From NCBI GenBank assembly GCA_000434735.1, contig FR881229.1, forward strand, positions 21,530 to 85,529: 64,000 nucleotides of DNA. The letters are read 5' to 3'. Of this stretch, positions 35,878 through 44,825 are shown piece after piece. This stretch comes from Bacteroides sp. CAG:530 (lineage in GTDB: Bacteria > Bacteroidota > Bacteroidia > Bacteroidales > Bacteroidaceae). The notes below the pieces were generated by a model, which did not search any database, was not told where the DNA came from, and worked only from the letters and a program-made list of their open reading frames with translations. A program made the position numbers and the translations under genes. Every line of letters starts with the position of its first letter. Position 1 is the stretch's first letter.

Positions 35878-37143
35878 ATGGATAAAGAAATACTTAAATC
35901 AGTTTTGGTTGACTATCAACTTGAAATACTGCGACATGAGGTATTGCCACGCAATTTTCGATTCGAAGAATTTGGGAATTATGTATTTGTTGGGATTCGA
36001 CGTGCCGGAAAATCGTATATTCTTTACCAACGCATTCAACAACTGCTCAATTCTGGGATAGGTTGGGATGAAATCCTTTATATCAATTTCGAAGACGAAC
36101 GCTTAGGAAACATAACAGCACAAGATCTAAATCTTCTTTTAGAAATACACATGGAAATGTACGGCAAACGCCCTATCCTGTTTTTGGATGAAATCCAGAA
36201 TATTGATGGATGGGAGAAGTTTGCCAGACGACTCGCAGACTCAAAATATCGAGTATATATCACAGGAAGCAACGCAAAAATGCTCAGCAAAGAAATACAA
36301 AGCACATTGGGTGGCAGATACATTCCTGTAGATATATATCCTTATTCATTCAATGAATTTCTAGCGGCTAAAAATATTAAGTTACTTCCAACAACTCTTT
36401 ATGGCACCGAAACAAAAGCTGAGGTTATAAGATTTTTCAATGATTACTTTCGTTTTGGCGGTTTTCCAGAAGGTGCAGCACTTTCTTCAAAGAGAGATTA
36501 CTTATCAAGTCTGTATCAGAAGATATATTTAGGCGACATAGCAGCACGCCATGCCATAGAAAACACTTTCGCCATGAAGATTATGTTCAAAAAAATAGCT
36601 GAAAGCATTATGCAACCCTTATCCTTCAGCCGCTTAACAAACATCATCACAGCTACGGGAATAAAAGTCGGAAAGAATACTATTATCAACTATCTAGAAT
36701 ATGCCAAAGAAGCATGGCTAATCAATCAGGTTCCAAATATTGTAGGCAAATTAGTAGATAAAGAAACAAATCCGAAATACTATTTTACAGATAATGGCAT
36801 ACTAAACTTGTTTCTTATCAACAACTATGCCCCACTGCTTGAAAATTTGGTAGCAATAAGCCTACTAAGAAAATATGGCAGAGAAGATGCTGTTTTCTTC
36901 TACAACCAAGGAGTAGAAGTAGACTTCTATATTCCAGAATGTGAAACAGCCATTCAAGTAAGTTATACAATATCAGAACAAGATACATTAGAACGAGAAG
37001 CGAAAGCTCTAGTTAAGCTGTCGTCTTTCATGCCATGTAATCGCTTACTAATCATCACAAAAGATGAAGAAAAGACGATAAACATCGACGGAAAAGAAAT
37101 AAAAGTCACCCCTATCTGGAAATGGCTTCTAAACGAATTGTAA
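35878..37143 (+). CDS. AAA+ ATPase with DUF4143 (AAA_14 family)
   Basis: The 421-residue protein has a Walker A GIRRAGKS (residues 39-46, with the RRAGKS form usual in this family) and Walker B ILFLDEIQN. The sensor-like VYITGSNAKMLSKEIQSTLGGRYI follows, then the C-terminal DUF4143 domain with nuclease-like features (NLVAISLLRKYGREDAVFFYNQGVEVDFYIPE). These ATPases are common, often horizontally acquired and of unknown cellular function. It is a single gene facing the metal ABC genes and ends only 2 bp from the znuC-like stop codon, where a permease gene would be expected. The ATG at 35878 was chosen from the promoter position. Confidence 0.92.
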   Translation: MDKEILKSVLVDYQLEILRHEVLPRNFRFEEFGNYVFVGIRRAGKSYILYQRIQQLLNSGIGWDEILYINFEDERLGNITAQDLNLLLEIHMEMYGKRPILFLDEIQNIDGWEKFARRLADSKYRVYITGSNAKMLSKEIQSTLGGRYIPVDIYPYSFNEFLAAKNIKLLPTTLYGTETKAEVIRFFNDYFRFGGFPEGAALSSKRDYLSSLYQKIYLGDIAARHAIENTFAMKIMFKKIAESIMQPLSFSRLTNIITATGIKVGKNTIINYLEYAKEAWLINQVPNIVGKLVDKETNPKYYFTDNGILNLFLINNYAPLLENLVAISLLRKYGREDAVFFYNQGVEVDFYIPECETAIQVSYTISEQDTLEREAKALVKLSSFMPCNRLLIITKDEEKTINIDGKEIKVTPIWKWLLNEL

Positions 37144-37145
37144 TT

Positions 37146-37934
37146 CTATTTTTCATGTTCTTCATCGTGATGATGATGGCACATCAGCACACGATGTGGC
37201 AAATTGCCGTGTCCTAACAAGTCTATGGGACATCCGAAATGCTTTTCGAGCCACTCTACAGGTATTTCTGTATCGGGATGATAATCGAGACGACCGCTTA
37301 CACAGGCTATTGACTTGACGTTCTGCAATACAGTACCGATGTCATGGCTTACCAATATAATGGCGCGCTCCTTGTTTATATCCTCCAACAATGAATATAG
37401 TATCGCCTCGAAACGTTTGTCGATATAGGTGTTTGGCTCGTCTAATATCACCACATCTGGCTCGGACACTAATGCACGTCCCAACAATGCACGCTGTAGC
37501 TGGCCACCGCTTAGCTGGCCTATCGCACGTTTTTCCAATCCTTCTAAGCCCATTCTGGCTATTATACGCTGCACTTGCTCATGCTGCTCAGGTGTAAAGG
37601 GTCTAAACAAAGACTTCTGCTTGTTCAATCCCGACAGAACTACATCATATACCGAAATAGGAAATTTCTTGTCTATCGTGTTGTACTGCGGAAGATAGCC
37701 CATACTGATGGCTGGGACTTCTTTTCCGTTGTTGAAAAAGCGAATCTTGCCGCTTACCGGTGAGAGCAATCCCAATATAATCTTCATCAACGTAGTTTTT
37801 CCACCACCGTTAGGACCTACCACACCCAAAAAATCACGTTCGTATACCGTCAGATTCACGTCATTCAATACCTGCTTGCCATCATAGGCCGCACAGATAT
37901 GATCCAGTTGCATAATAGGCTTCTTCTCGTTCAT
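37146..37934 (-). CDS. Metal (zinc/manganese-type) ABC transporter ATP-binding protein
   Basis: The 262-residue ABC ATPase has Walker A GPNGGGKTT, Q-loop LPQYNTIDKKFP, signature LSGGQLQRALLGRAL, Walker B VVILDEPNTYID and switch His in LVSHDIGTV. Overall it resembles ZnuC/MntB-type ATPases. The C-terminus is His-rich (LGHGNLPHRVLMCHHHHDEEH), which suggests metal binding. It is encoded 21 bp downstream of the substrate-binding protein. The permease gene normally found third in such operons is absent here; the next gene is the convergent AAA ATPase. Confidence 0.9.
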   Translation of the reverse strand: MNEKKPIMQLDHICAAYDGKQVLNDVNLTVYERDFLGVVGPNGGGKTTLMKIILGLLSPVSGKIRFFNNGKEVPAISMGYLPQYNTIDKKFPISVYDVVLSGLNKQKSLFRPFTPEQHEQVQRIIARMGLEGLEKRAIGQLSGGQLQRALLGRALVSEPDVVILDEPNTYIDKRFEAILYSLLEDINKERAIILVSHDIGTVLQNVKSIACVSGRLDYHPDTEIPVEWLEKHFGCPIDLLGHGNLPHRVLMCHHHHDEEHEK

Positions 37935-37955
37935 TGCTTATCCTCCCCCTATTGA

Positions 37956-38816
37956 TCAGCGAGCTAACGCCTCGGCTATATTTATCATCTCCTTATCCCA
38001 ATGATAGCTCAACGGATTGATAGACACTACTTTCAGACCAAGTTCTTTAGCTATCATCTCAGCGTTTCGCACATCAAATTCTTTCTGAATAAAAATTACC
38101 TTCACCTTCTCATTACGGCATTGTTTTATCAACTCTTGTACATGTGCCGGCGATGGTTCTTTGCCTCCCTTTTCTATGCAGATTTGCTGCAACCCATAGT
38201 CGCGTGCAAAATAAGACAATGCCGGATGGTAAATAAGAAAGGCGCACTGGCTATCAAGCAAAAATGCTTTCACTTGTTCGTCTGTGCTACGGATAACCTG
38301 TTTCAGCGAGTCGAGTTTTTGCGCAAAATAAGCCTGATGTTCAGAATCCACATTACACAAAGCACGATACACATTATCTGCTATGATATCAGCGTTACGT
38401 ACCGAATTCCAAATATGAGGTTCCACCCCTCCCACATGCACATGTCCGTGGTGCTCAATATCATCTTCTTTTATCAAGTCAATGCCTTCCGACATATCAA
38501 AGAACTTCACATTCGGCGCATTCTGCTGCAACTTATCAGCCCACACCTGTTCGTAACCGATATATCCGATGCGTAAAAACGCTGTACTCTTACCTAACGC
38601 TATCAATTGCTGCGGCGTAGGGTCGTACGTCTCAGGACTACTGCCTTCGGGCACCAAGCTTGTTACACTAAACTTATCTCCGGCGATAGCCTCAGCAAAG
38701 AAACGCAACGGCTCGATGCTCACCGTAAGAGTGGCGCGCTGCTCCTCGTTCTGCTTCTTGCTTCCACACGATGAAAACGTAAGAAGCAAAGCAATTATCC
38801 AAACATATATCTTCAT
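37956..38816 (-). CDS. Metal ABC transporter substrate-binding lipoprotein (ZnuA-like)
   Basis: A 286-residue lipoprotein (MKIYVWIIALLLTFSSC, Cys17) of the cluster 9 family. It has VSIEPLRFFAEAIAGDKFSVTSLVPEGSSPETYDPTPQQL, an internal His-rich loop HHGHVHVGGVEPHIWNS, HPALSYFARDYGL and IEKGGKEPSPAHVQEL. The conserved His positions and His-rich loop favour zinc over manganese. It should deliver the metal to an inner-membrane permease that is not encoded nearby. The frame extends three codons upstream, but the ATG at 38816 gives the cleanest signal peptide. Confidence 0.9.
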   Translation of the reverse strand: MKIYVWIIALLLTFSSCGSKKQNEEQRATLTVSIEPLRFFAEAIAGDKFSVTSLVPEGSSPETYDPTPQQLIALGKSTAFLRIGYIGYEQVWADKLQQNAPNVKFFDMSEGIDLIKEDDIEHHGHVHVGGVEPHIWNSVRNADIIADNVYRALCNVDSEHQAYFAQKLDSLKQVIRSTDEQVKAFLLDSQCAFLIYHPALSYFARDYGLQQICIEKGGKEPSPAHVQELIKQCRNEKVKVIFIQKEFDVRNAEMIAKELGLKVVSINPLSYHWDKEMINIAEALAR

Positions 38817-38844
38817 AATATGCATATTCTTTAATGTTCCGTTG

Positions 38845-38852
38845 CAAAGTTA
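38845..38852 (-). promoter_or_regulatory. -7 box of the metal ABC genes
   Basis: Read leftward, TAACTTTG fits TAnnTTTG, 29 bp upstream of the znuA-like start. No recognisable Zur operator was identified. Confidence 0.5.
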
Positions 38853-38915
38853 ACAGTTTTCGGTTACGTTAAGATGCACTCACTAAAGAAATAGATAATC
38901 GCTTTGGAGTCAATA

Positions 38916-41633
38916 TTAATCATTTCCTCCATTATTATTACGAAACTGTGAAGGTGACACTCCTTTCACCTTTTTAAAGATAGTACTAAAATAACGCTGA
39001 TAAGTAAAACCAAGACGATCGGATATCTCCGAAACACTAAGGTTAGTGTTTAACAATAAATCTTCGGCTTTTTTAATTCTACGCAGATTTATGTACTCAC
39101 TTGTACCCATACCAGTTGTTTGTTTAAGCTTGTTATAAAGAGAAGTACGCCCCATTGACATCTCTTTTTGCAAAAACAAATTATCCAAATCAGGCTTATC
39201 TATATTATTGTCGATAATATCGTTCAGTCGAGTAATGAAACGTAATTGATCTTCTTGTTCACGTTTGTTCTTAGCTATCGCAAGCTTTAGTTTACGGTTC
39301 ATTTGTTTTTGCATTAATCGTATTACGCCTATGCAAATAGATATGAATAGAATTACACAAAGAGTTATGAACCATGATCTTTGCCATATAGGGCCTTCAA
39401 CGTGAATATATAGTAACGTAGATGTTTTACTCCAATTTTCATTAGAACTACAGTTGGCAAGAAGCGTATAGTCGCCAGGTCTTAAAATACCTAATTCAAT
39501 TTTTCTGGAATAGCTTTGGATTTTTCTCGGTGTATCTCCTTCTAGTGTATAATTAAAAAGATGTTTATGGAATGGTATATCTTCATCTACAATTACTTTG
39601 AAGTTAATAGATGAATGTTTGTACGGCACTATCAGTTTCTTATCATGTGTTACTTTATTGGTAATGTCTCTACCATCCAAACTCACATTGAGCAAATTAA
39701 CGGTTGGTGGAAATTTATCAGACATTTCAATGTCTTTATTTATTATAGTCAACCCTTGCGTACCACCAATATAAATATTATTACTAACAGACATTGGCAT
39801 AGGAGTAAAAATATATCCGTTAGGTTTAACACCATCTGTTTCATCTAGCATTACAATACGTTTTTCAGATATATTATAAGATAGCAACATATTGTTAAGC
39901 CCTATCCAAATACGATTTTTGTTATCAGAAGTCAGACTCTGAATGTTATGGAAAAATGCATTCTGAATTTTCTTTGTTTGATTACTTTGAGGACTATAGC
40001 AATACAAGGAATAATCACTACCTATCCAAAAATCCCCTTGACAATCAACACATGCCGAAGTTAGAGATTCATTGTCTGATACACTAAAAAGTGATTGAAT
40101 GTTCTTATTGGCTTTTCCAATTCGCAACAAGTTCTTATAGCTTAGTATATAGATGTATTTATTATCCGCATAAACGGGTTGTGCATTCATGAATTGTTCA
40201 CGTTTTATATGCTGTGGAACGGATAGCACTGTGAAACGCTTCGTATGCAGATTATATACATAAATATTAAAAGCAAAAATATATATTTCATCAGATGACA
40301 CATATAAGTTTATCAAGTCTCCTTTTGAGAATTCTTCTTTAGACGTAGAATTATCCATGAGTGGAAAAGGAGTTAATTGGGCTGTACGTTTATCAAACAG
40401 ATAAAGACCATCGTTAAAGCATGATATAATTAATTCCTTTGATGAATATGAAGCAATTGATACTATTTTCTTCTCATTTGTAGATGAAAAATGTTGGAAT
40501 TTGCCTGTATGTTGGTGGTAAGTATTAAGCCCTCCCCCATCCGTACCTATCCACAATAAAGTGTCAGAATCTTCATGTAAAGCGGTAACGGTGAGTTCAC
40601 TTAACCCTTCAGGTTGACTATACTGCGTATTTTTATAAGTCTTGATATAATTCCCGATAGCTAAAAATAATCCACTGTATATGCTACCACCAAAAATATT
40701 ACCTTTATCATCTTTATAAAGACAATAAATAGAGTTGTTGGGTAGTGAATGTAAATCGTTAGGGATATGCTTTATACTTGTTACTTTATCAGTTTGCAAA
40801 TTTAGCAAATTAATACCTCCACCATCTGTACCAATCCAAATGATATTGTCTTTTTCTACAAAATCCAATACAACATCATTAGTGAGTGTACCATTCTTAG
40901 TAGAAAAATGCTTATCAAAAGTTCCATCATGTTTATACCTAATCACTCCTTTTCCATAAATTGAGACATATAGACAGCCATTGCTATCAACAAATATATT
41001 AGTAATGTTACGCTCTTTAACAAACGAGCATCGTGTCATTGCCTTCTTTTCTATATCGAATATCCAAACCCCATCGTGTTGTGTAGAAGCGATGTATCTA
41101 TGATTATCCCAAATAGAAATATGATTAACACATTTGTTCATATCCCCTTTTATTTCATCTACTAAAGGATGAATTGATTTATTCTTATAACTATAGGAAT
41201 ATATAGTTTTTCTACCCCCAAATAGTAAAACGCTATCAGTACGCAAACAACTCCAAGCATCAAATGTCTTACCTTCATAAAGAATTTGATTACATTCATT
41301 TTGCGTAGGAATAAATGCACATATTCCATTGTTGGTAGATATATATAACTTATTATCGGAACCTTCAACTATGAATTTGATATAATTATTGGGTATAGAC
41401 TTTAGGTTAGATGGATCATGAAGGAAAGATTTCAATTCCGATTGATCCCAACTATTAAGACCATTTTTTGTTCCAATCCATAATACCCCAGAATGATCAC
41501 GAAAGATACATTGAACCCGTGAATGTGTCAGACCTTCACTTAGTGATAAAGGTATAAAAGAATGTGTATCTTGTATAGCATTTAGTGGAAGACATAGTAA
41601 AAGTATATACAGTATGATAATCGTACGCTTCAT
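38916..41633 (-). CDS. Membrane sensor/regulator: periplasmic propeller and Y_Y_Y domain fused directly to AraC-type HTH
   Basis: This 905-residue protein has a signal peptide (1-19), about fourteen two-component-regulator propeller repeats up to roughly residue 640 (FRDHSGVLWIGTKNGLNSWD; DTLLWIGTDGGGLNTYHQHTG), and a Y_Y_Y domain near 680-740 (HLFNYTLEGD...ILRPGDYTLLANCSS). One membrane helix follows (WFITLCVILFISICIGVIRL), then a coiled linker and a C-terminal AraC HTH (SLYNKLKQTTGMGTSEYINLRRIKKAEDLL...GFTYQRYFSTIFKKVKGVSPSQF). Hybrid two-component regulators of Bacteroides PULs have the same ends but carry a histidine kinase and receiver in the middle. None is seen here, and there is no room for them. 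It is divergent from a SusC/SusD locus that it probably controls. Confidence 0.92.
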   Translation of the reverse strand: MKRTIIILYILLLCLPLNAIQDTHSFIPLSLSEGLTHSRVQCIFRDHSGVLWIGTKNGLNSWDQSELKSFLHDPSNLKSIPNNYIKFIVEGSDNKLYISTNNGICAFIPTQNECNQILYEGKTFDAWSCLRTDSVLLFGGRKTIYSYSYKNKSIHPLVDEIKGDMNKCVNHISIWDNHRYIASTQHDGVWIFDIEKKAMTRCSFVKERNITNIFVDSNGCLYVSIYGKGVIRYKHDGTFDKHFSTKNGTLTNDVVLDFVEKDNIIWIGTDGGGINLLNLQTDKVTSIKHIPNDLHSLPNNSIYCLYKDDKGNIFGGSIYSGLFLAIGNYIKTYKNTQYSQPEGLSELTVTALHEDSDTLLWIGTDGGGLNTYHQHTGKFQHFSSTNEKKIVSIASYSSKELIISCFNDGLYLFDKRTAQLTPFPLMDNSTSKEEFSKGDLINLYVSSDEIYIFAFNIYVYNLHTKRFTVLSVPQHIKREQFMNAQPVYADNKYIYILSYKNLLRIGKANKNIQSLFSVSDNESLTSACVDCQGDFWIGSDYSLYCYSPQSNQTKKIQNAFFHNIQSLTSDNKNRIWIGLNNMLLSYNISEKRIVMLDETDGVKPNGYIFTPMPMSVSNNIYIGGTQGLTIINKDIEMSDKFPPTVNLLNVSLDGRDITNKVTHDKKLIVPYKHSSINFKVIVDEDIPFHKHLFNYTLEGDTPRKIQSYSRKIELGILRPGDYTLLANCSSNENWSKTSTLLYIHVEGPIWQRSWFITLCVILFISICIGVIRLMQKQMNRKLKLAIAKNKREQEDQLRFITRLNDIIDNNIDKPDLDNLFLQKEMSMGRTSLYNKLKQTTGMGTSEYINLRRIKKAEDLLLNTNLSVSEISDRLGFTYQRYFSTIFKKVKGVSPSQFRNNNGGND

Positions 41634-41657
41634 AGATTATAATCCTTTAGATGACTA

Positions 41658-41665
41658 CAAATATA
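41658..41665 (-). promoter_or_regulatory. -7 box of the sensor/regulator gene
   Basis: Read leftward, TATATTTG fits TAnnTTTG, 25 bp before the start codon of the regulator gene. Confidence 0.55.
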
Positions 41666-41793
41666 GAACTATTTTAAGTGGGAACTAATTAAAATGAACC
41701 ATTATTGATGCGTATAAGCGATTTCTTGATGTGTTTAGAACAAAAAAGGACATAATAAATCTATATATTGAGCAAAAAAAGATATCCCTTTCC

Positions 41794-41801
41794 TAATTTT
41801 G
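41794..41801 (+). promoter_or_regulatory. -7 box of the SusC/SusD/GH16-like operon
   Basis: TAATTTTG fits TAnnTTTG and lies 40 bp upstream of the susC start. The -33 is poor, as expected of a promoter needing an activator, for which the adjacent AraC-type regulator is the candidate. Confidence 0.55.
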
Positions 41802-41840
41802 AGACATAAGAATTAACCCATTTTAATAATACTATTTAAT

Positions 41841-44804
41841 ATGAAAAATGTAAGAAAAGCTTTTGGCTGCTTACTATTGTGTACATTTCTATGCATTTCA
41901 TCAGCATGGGCACAAGTTACACAAACTTATAACGGTGTCGTTATTGATGCCGCAAGCAGCGAACCTTTAATCGGAGTGAATATCACTCAAGAAGGAACAA
42001 ATACTGGAACTATTACCGATATAGACGGTAAATTTAACATTCGTGCCATAAAAGGTAAGGTATTACACATCTCTTATATAGGCTATGAGTCGCAAGAGAT
42101 TGTTCTAGGTACAAACACAATTCTTCGCATTACTCTTAAAGAAGACCAAAATCGATTAGACGAAGTGGTAGTAATAGGTTATGGTACTGTGAAAAAGTCA
42201 GATCTTACCGGTTCTATTTCTTCTATTTCTCCAAAGCAGTATAAAGAACAGCCGGTTCAGCGCGTAAGTGACATTCTTCAAGGACGTGCTACCGGTGTAC
42301 AAGTGACAAATACAGATGGTATGCCCGGTGGTGGTGTAAAGATTAGAGTTCGCGGTACTACATCAATTAACACAGGTTGTGACCCTCTATATGTAACAGA
42401 TGGTGTAATTGGCGGTGGTCTTGATATGAATCCAGATGATATCGCTTCAATTGAGGTATTGAAAGATGCATCCGCAACTGCAATTTACGGTTCACGTGGC
42501 GCAAATGGTGTCATACTTATCACAACTAAAAAAGGTGTTGAAGGCAAGTCTCGTGTTTCTGTTGAAGCTAATATAGGCATCTCTAATATTATTAAAAAGT
42601 ATGATTTACTTTCACCCTACGAATATGCACAAGCACTGAATTATTATAGAGGCGGTGCTACCGTTTCACCTGAAGACATGGAAGCATATCGTACAGGCCA
42701 GAAAGGAATCGATTGGCAGAAAACAATGTTGCAAACAGGTATCAGCCAAGACTATAGAGTGAGTTTATCTGGCGGAAACAAGAAAAATAGATATTATATA
42801 TCCACTAATTTCTTGGATCAATCTGCAATGACTATTACCACAAAGAATCAGCGTGCTCAAATGCGCATCAATCTAGATAATGAACTCACTGATCGTCTTA
42901 TGATGTCAACAAAACTCAATATGACTTACTCTCATCGTCATAATGGAGATATTGACATGATGACTTTCTTGAATTATTCTCCTACTATGGAAATGCGCGA
43001 TTCTGAAACTGGAATATATAATAAAGACCCATATAACGCCGTCGACTCTAACCCTTATGGACGACGTATAGAGAACTATAGTGACTCTTACTATTATGGT
43101 TTTGATGGTAACATGAACTTTACTTATAAAATCATCGACGGTCTGACATTATCGGCACAGGGCTCTATCAGCTATGGACATTCACCCAATTATAGTTTTT
43201 CTTCTGCTATAACAGCACCTGGCGCACAAAGTAAAATGTCAAACAGCGGTAGCTATGGAATAACTTGGCAAAATATAGAGAATCTTACTTATGATAAAAC
43301 TTTCAATAAAGATCACCACCTTACAGCTACAGCTGTTTTTGAATTGAATGGCTATGAAGGCAAGGGCATTTCTATCAACGGAAGCGAGCTAAACAATGAA
43401 TTTGTAGGATATTGGAACGTTAATAATGCCAAGAATATCGCTGCAGGCAATGGATATTCTGCATCAACCATGGTATCTGCTTTAGGTCGTGTTATGTATA
43501 GCTATAAGGGACGTTATATGCTTACCGCTACATTACGCGCAGACGGGTCTTCTAAGTTTAGCAAAGGCAATAAATGGGGATATTTTCCATCGGCTGCTTT
43601 AGCTTGGAATGTTGCAGAAGAAAGTTTCATGAAGAATCAGGACATCTTTGATCAATTAAAACTACGTGCCAGTTTTGGTGTATCCGGTAATTCTGCCATT
43701 AGCTCATATTCTACTTTAGGCATGCTTTCCGAAAAAAATTACGACTCATGGGGAAGCGGTCAAAAATGGAATGGATATTGGAGTGGGTCGCTTTCTACTC
43801 CGGATGTAACGTGGGAAAGCACTTATCAGTATAATGTAGGTGTAGACGCATCTGTTTTGAACGGTCGCTTAAATTTCAGTGCCGAATGGTTCCGTAAGGA
43901 TACCAAAGATTTGTTGCTGCGCAAGCCTATCCCAGCATATAATGGTGGCGGAAGTTTCTGGGTTAATCATGGAGAGATCCGCAACTATGGTCTTGAATTC
44001 AATATTGCGACAACTCCTATAGCTAACAAGAATTTACGTTGGGACACTTCATTAAATGCTTCTTGGCTACACAATGAAGTAATCGATTTGGCAGGCGACC
44101 CATATATCGTCGGTGAAAATCTTACAGGATTCGGAGCTGGTCCAATAGAAATTAAGAAAGTAGGGTATCCTATCGGTTCCTTCTATGTATATGAATGGCA
44201 AAATTTCAGCAAAAATGGCTTGAACCTTTATAAACACCAAGCAGACGGTAGCTTTACTACAACACCTACTAGTGAAGATTTAGTAGTAAAAGGACAAGCA
44301 GAACCGAGTTGGACATTTGGATGGAACAATACTGTGACATGGAAAAATTGGACATTTAACTGTTTCTTCAATGCTGCATTAGGAAGCGACAGGCTTAACA
44401 TGAGCCGCTTTGCAATGTCGTCAATGGTTGGTAAATATAAATTCATTACTTTAGCTGATGCTTATTACAAAAGTTGGGATATGGTAGAAAACAAGGCAGA
44501 CGCACTTTATTCTACTCACAAGAATAGTGAAAACAAAGATTTCCCAGATTCTGACTTCTATCTAGAAGATGCTTCTTATATTAAGCTGAAAAATATTAGT
44601 GTTTCTTATACTTTTCCACGTAAGTGGACACGCATAGCCGATTTACAACTCTCTATAAGTGCCCAGAATGTATTTACATTGACTCATTACACCGGTATGG
44701 ACCCAGAAGCTATTAATGCGGGTCCTTATGGACTCAATGGCGTGGATATGGGAGCTTATCCTATTCCAAGAACCTTTACATTTGGAGTAAAACTTAACTT
44801 TTAA
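41841..44804 (+). CDS. SusC/RagA-family TonB-linked transporter of the putative PUL
   Basis: A 987-residue SusC-like protein. The signal peptide ends SAWAQ near residue 25. A carboxypeptidase-like domain follows (YNGVVIDAASSEPLIGVNITQEGTNTGTITDIDGKF), then the TonB box region and plug (DEVVVIGYGTVKKSDLTGSIS; DPLYVTDGVIGGG; VLKDASATAIYGSRGANGVILI) and a barrel ending in FGVKLNF. No STN domain is present, in keeping with control by the adjacent sensor rather than by an anti-sigma factor. It is transcribed with the SusD and GH16-like genes downstream; the SusD start codon is 21 bp after its stop. Confidence 0.96.
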   Translation: MKNVRKAFGCLLLCTFLCISSAWAQVTQTYNGVVIDAASSEPLIGVNITQEGTNTGTITDIDGKFNIRAIKGKVLHISYIGYESQEIVLGTNTILRITLKEDQNRLDEVVVIGYGTVKKSDLTGSISSISPKQYKEQPVQRVSDILQGRATGVQVTNTDGMPGGGVKIRVRGTTSINTGCDPLYVTDGVIGGGLDMNPDDIASIEVLKDASATAIYGSRGANGVILITTKKGVEGKSRVSVEANIGISNIIKKYDLLSPYEYAQALNYYRGGATVSPEDMEAYRTGQKGIDWQKTMLQTGISQDYRVSLSGGNKKNRYYISTNFLDQSAMTITTKNQRAQMRINLDNELTDRLMMSTKLNMTYSHRHNGDIDMMTFLNYSPTMEMRDSETGIYNKDPYNAVDSNPYGRRIENYSDSYYYGFDGNMNFTYKIIDGLTLSAQGSISYGHSPNYSFSSAITAPGAQSKMSNSGSYGITWQNIENLTYDKTFNKDHHLTATAVFELNGYEGKGISINGSELNNEFVGYWNVNNAKNIAAGNGYSASTMVSALGRVMYSYKGRYMLTATLRADGSSKFSKGNKWGYFPSAALAWNVAEESFMKNQDIFDQLKLRASFGVSGNSAISSYSTLGMLSEKNYDSWGSGQKWNGYWSGSLSTPDVTWESTYQYNVGVDASVLNGRLNFSAEWFRKDTKDLLLRKPIPAYNGGGSFWVNHGEIRNYGLEFNIATTPIANKNLRWDTSLNASWLHNEVIDLAGDPYIVGENLTGFGAGPIEIKKVGYPIGSFYVYEWQNFSKNGLNLYKHQADGSFTTTPTSEDLVVKGQAEPSWTFGWNNTVTWKNWTFNCFFNAALGSDRLNMSRFAMSSMVGKYKFITLADAYYKSWDMVENKADALYSTHKNSENKDFPDSDFYLEDASYIKLKNISVSYTFPRKWTRIADLQLSISAQNVFTLTHYTGMDPEAINAGPYGLNGVDMGAYPIPRTFTFGVKLNF

Positions 44805-44825
44805 AAACAAAAATAAATGCTTCAT

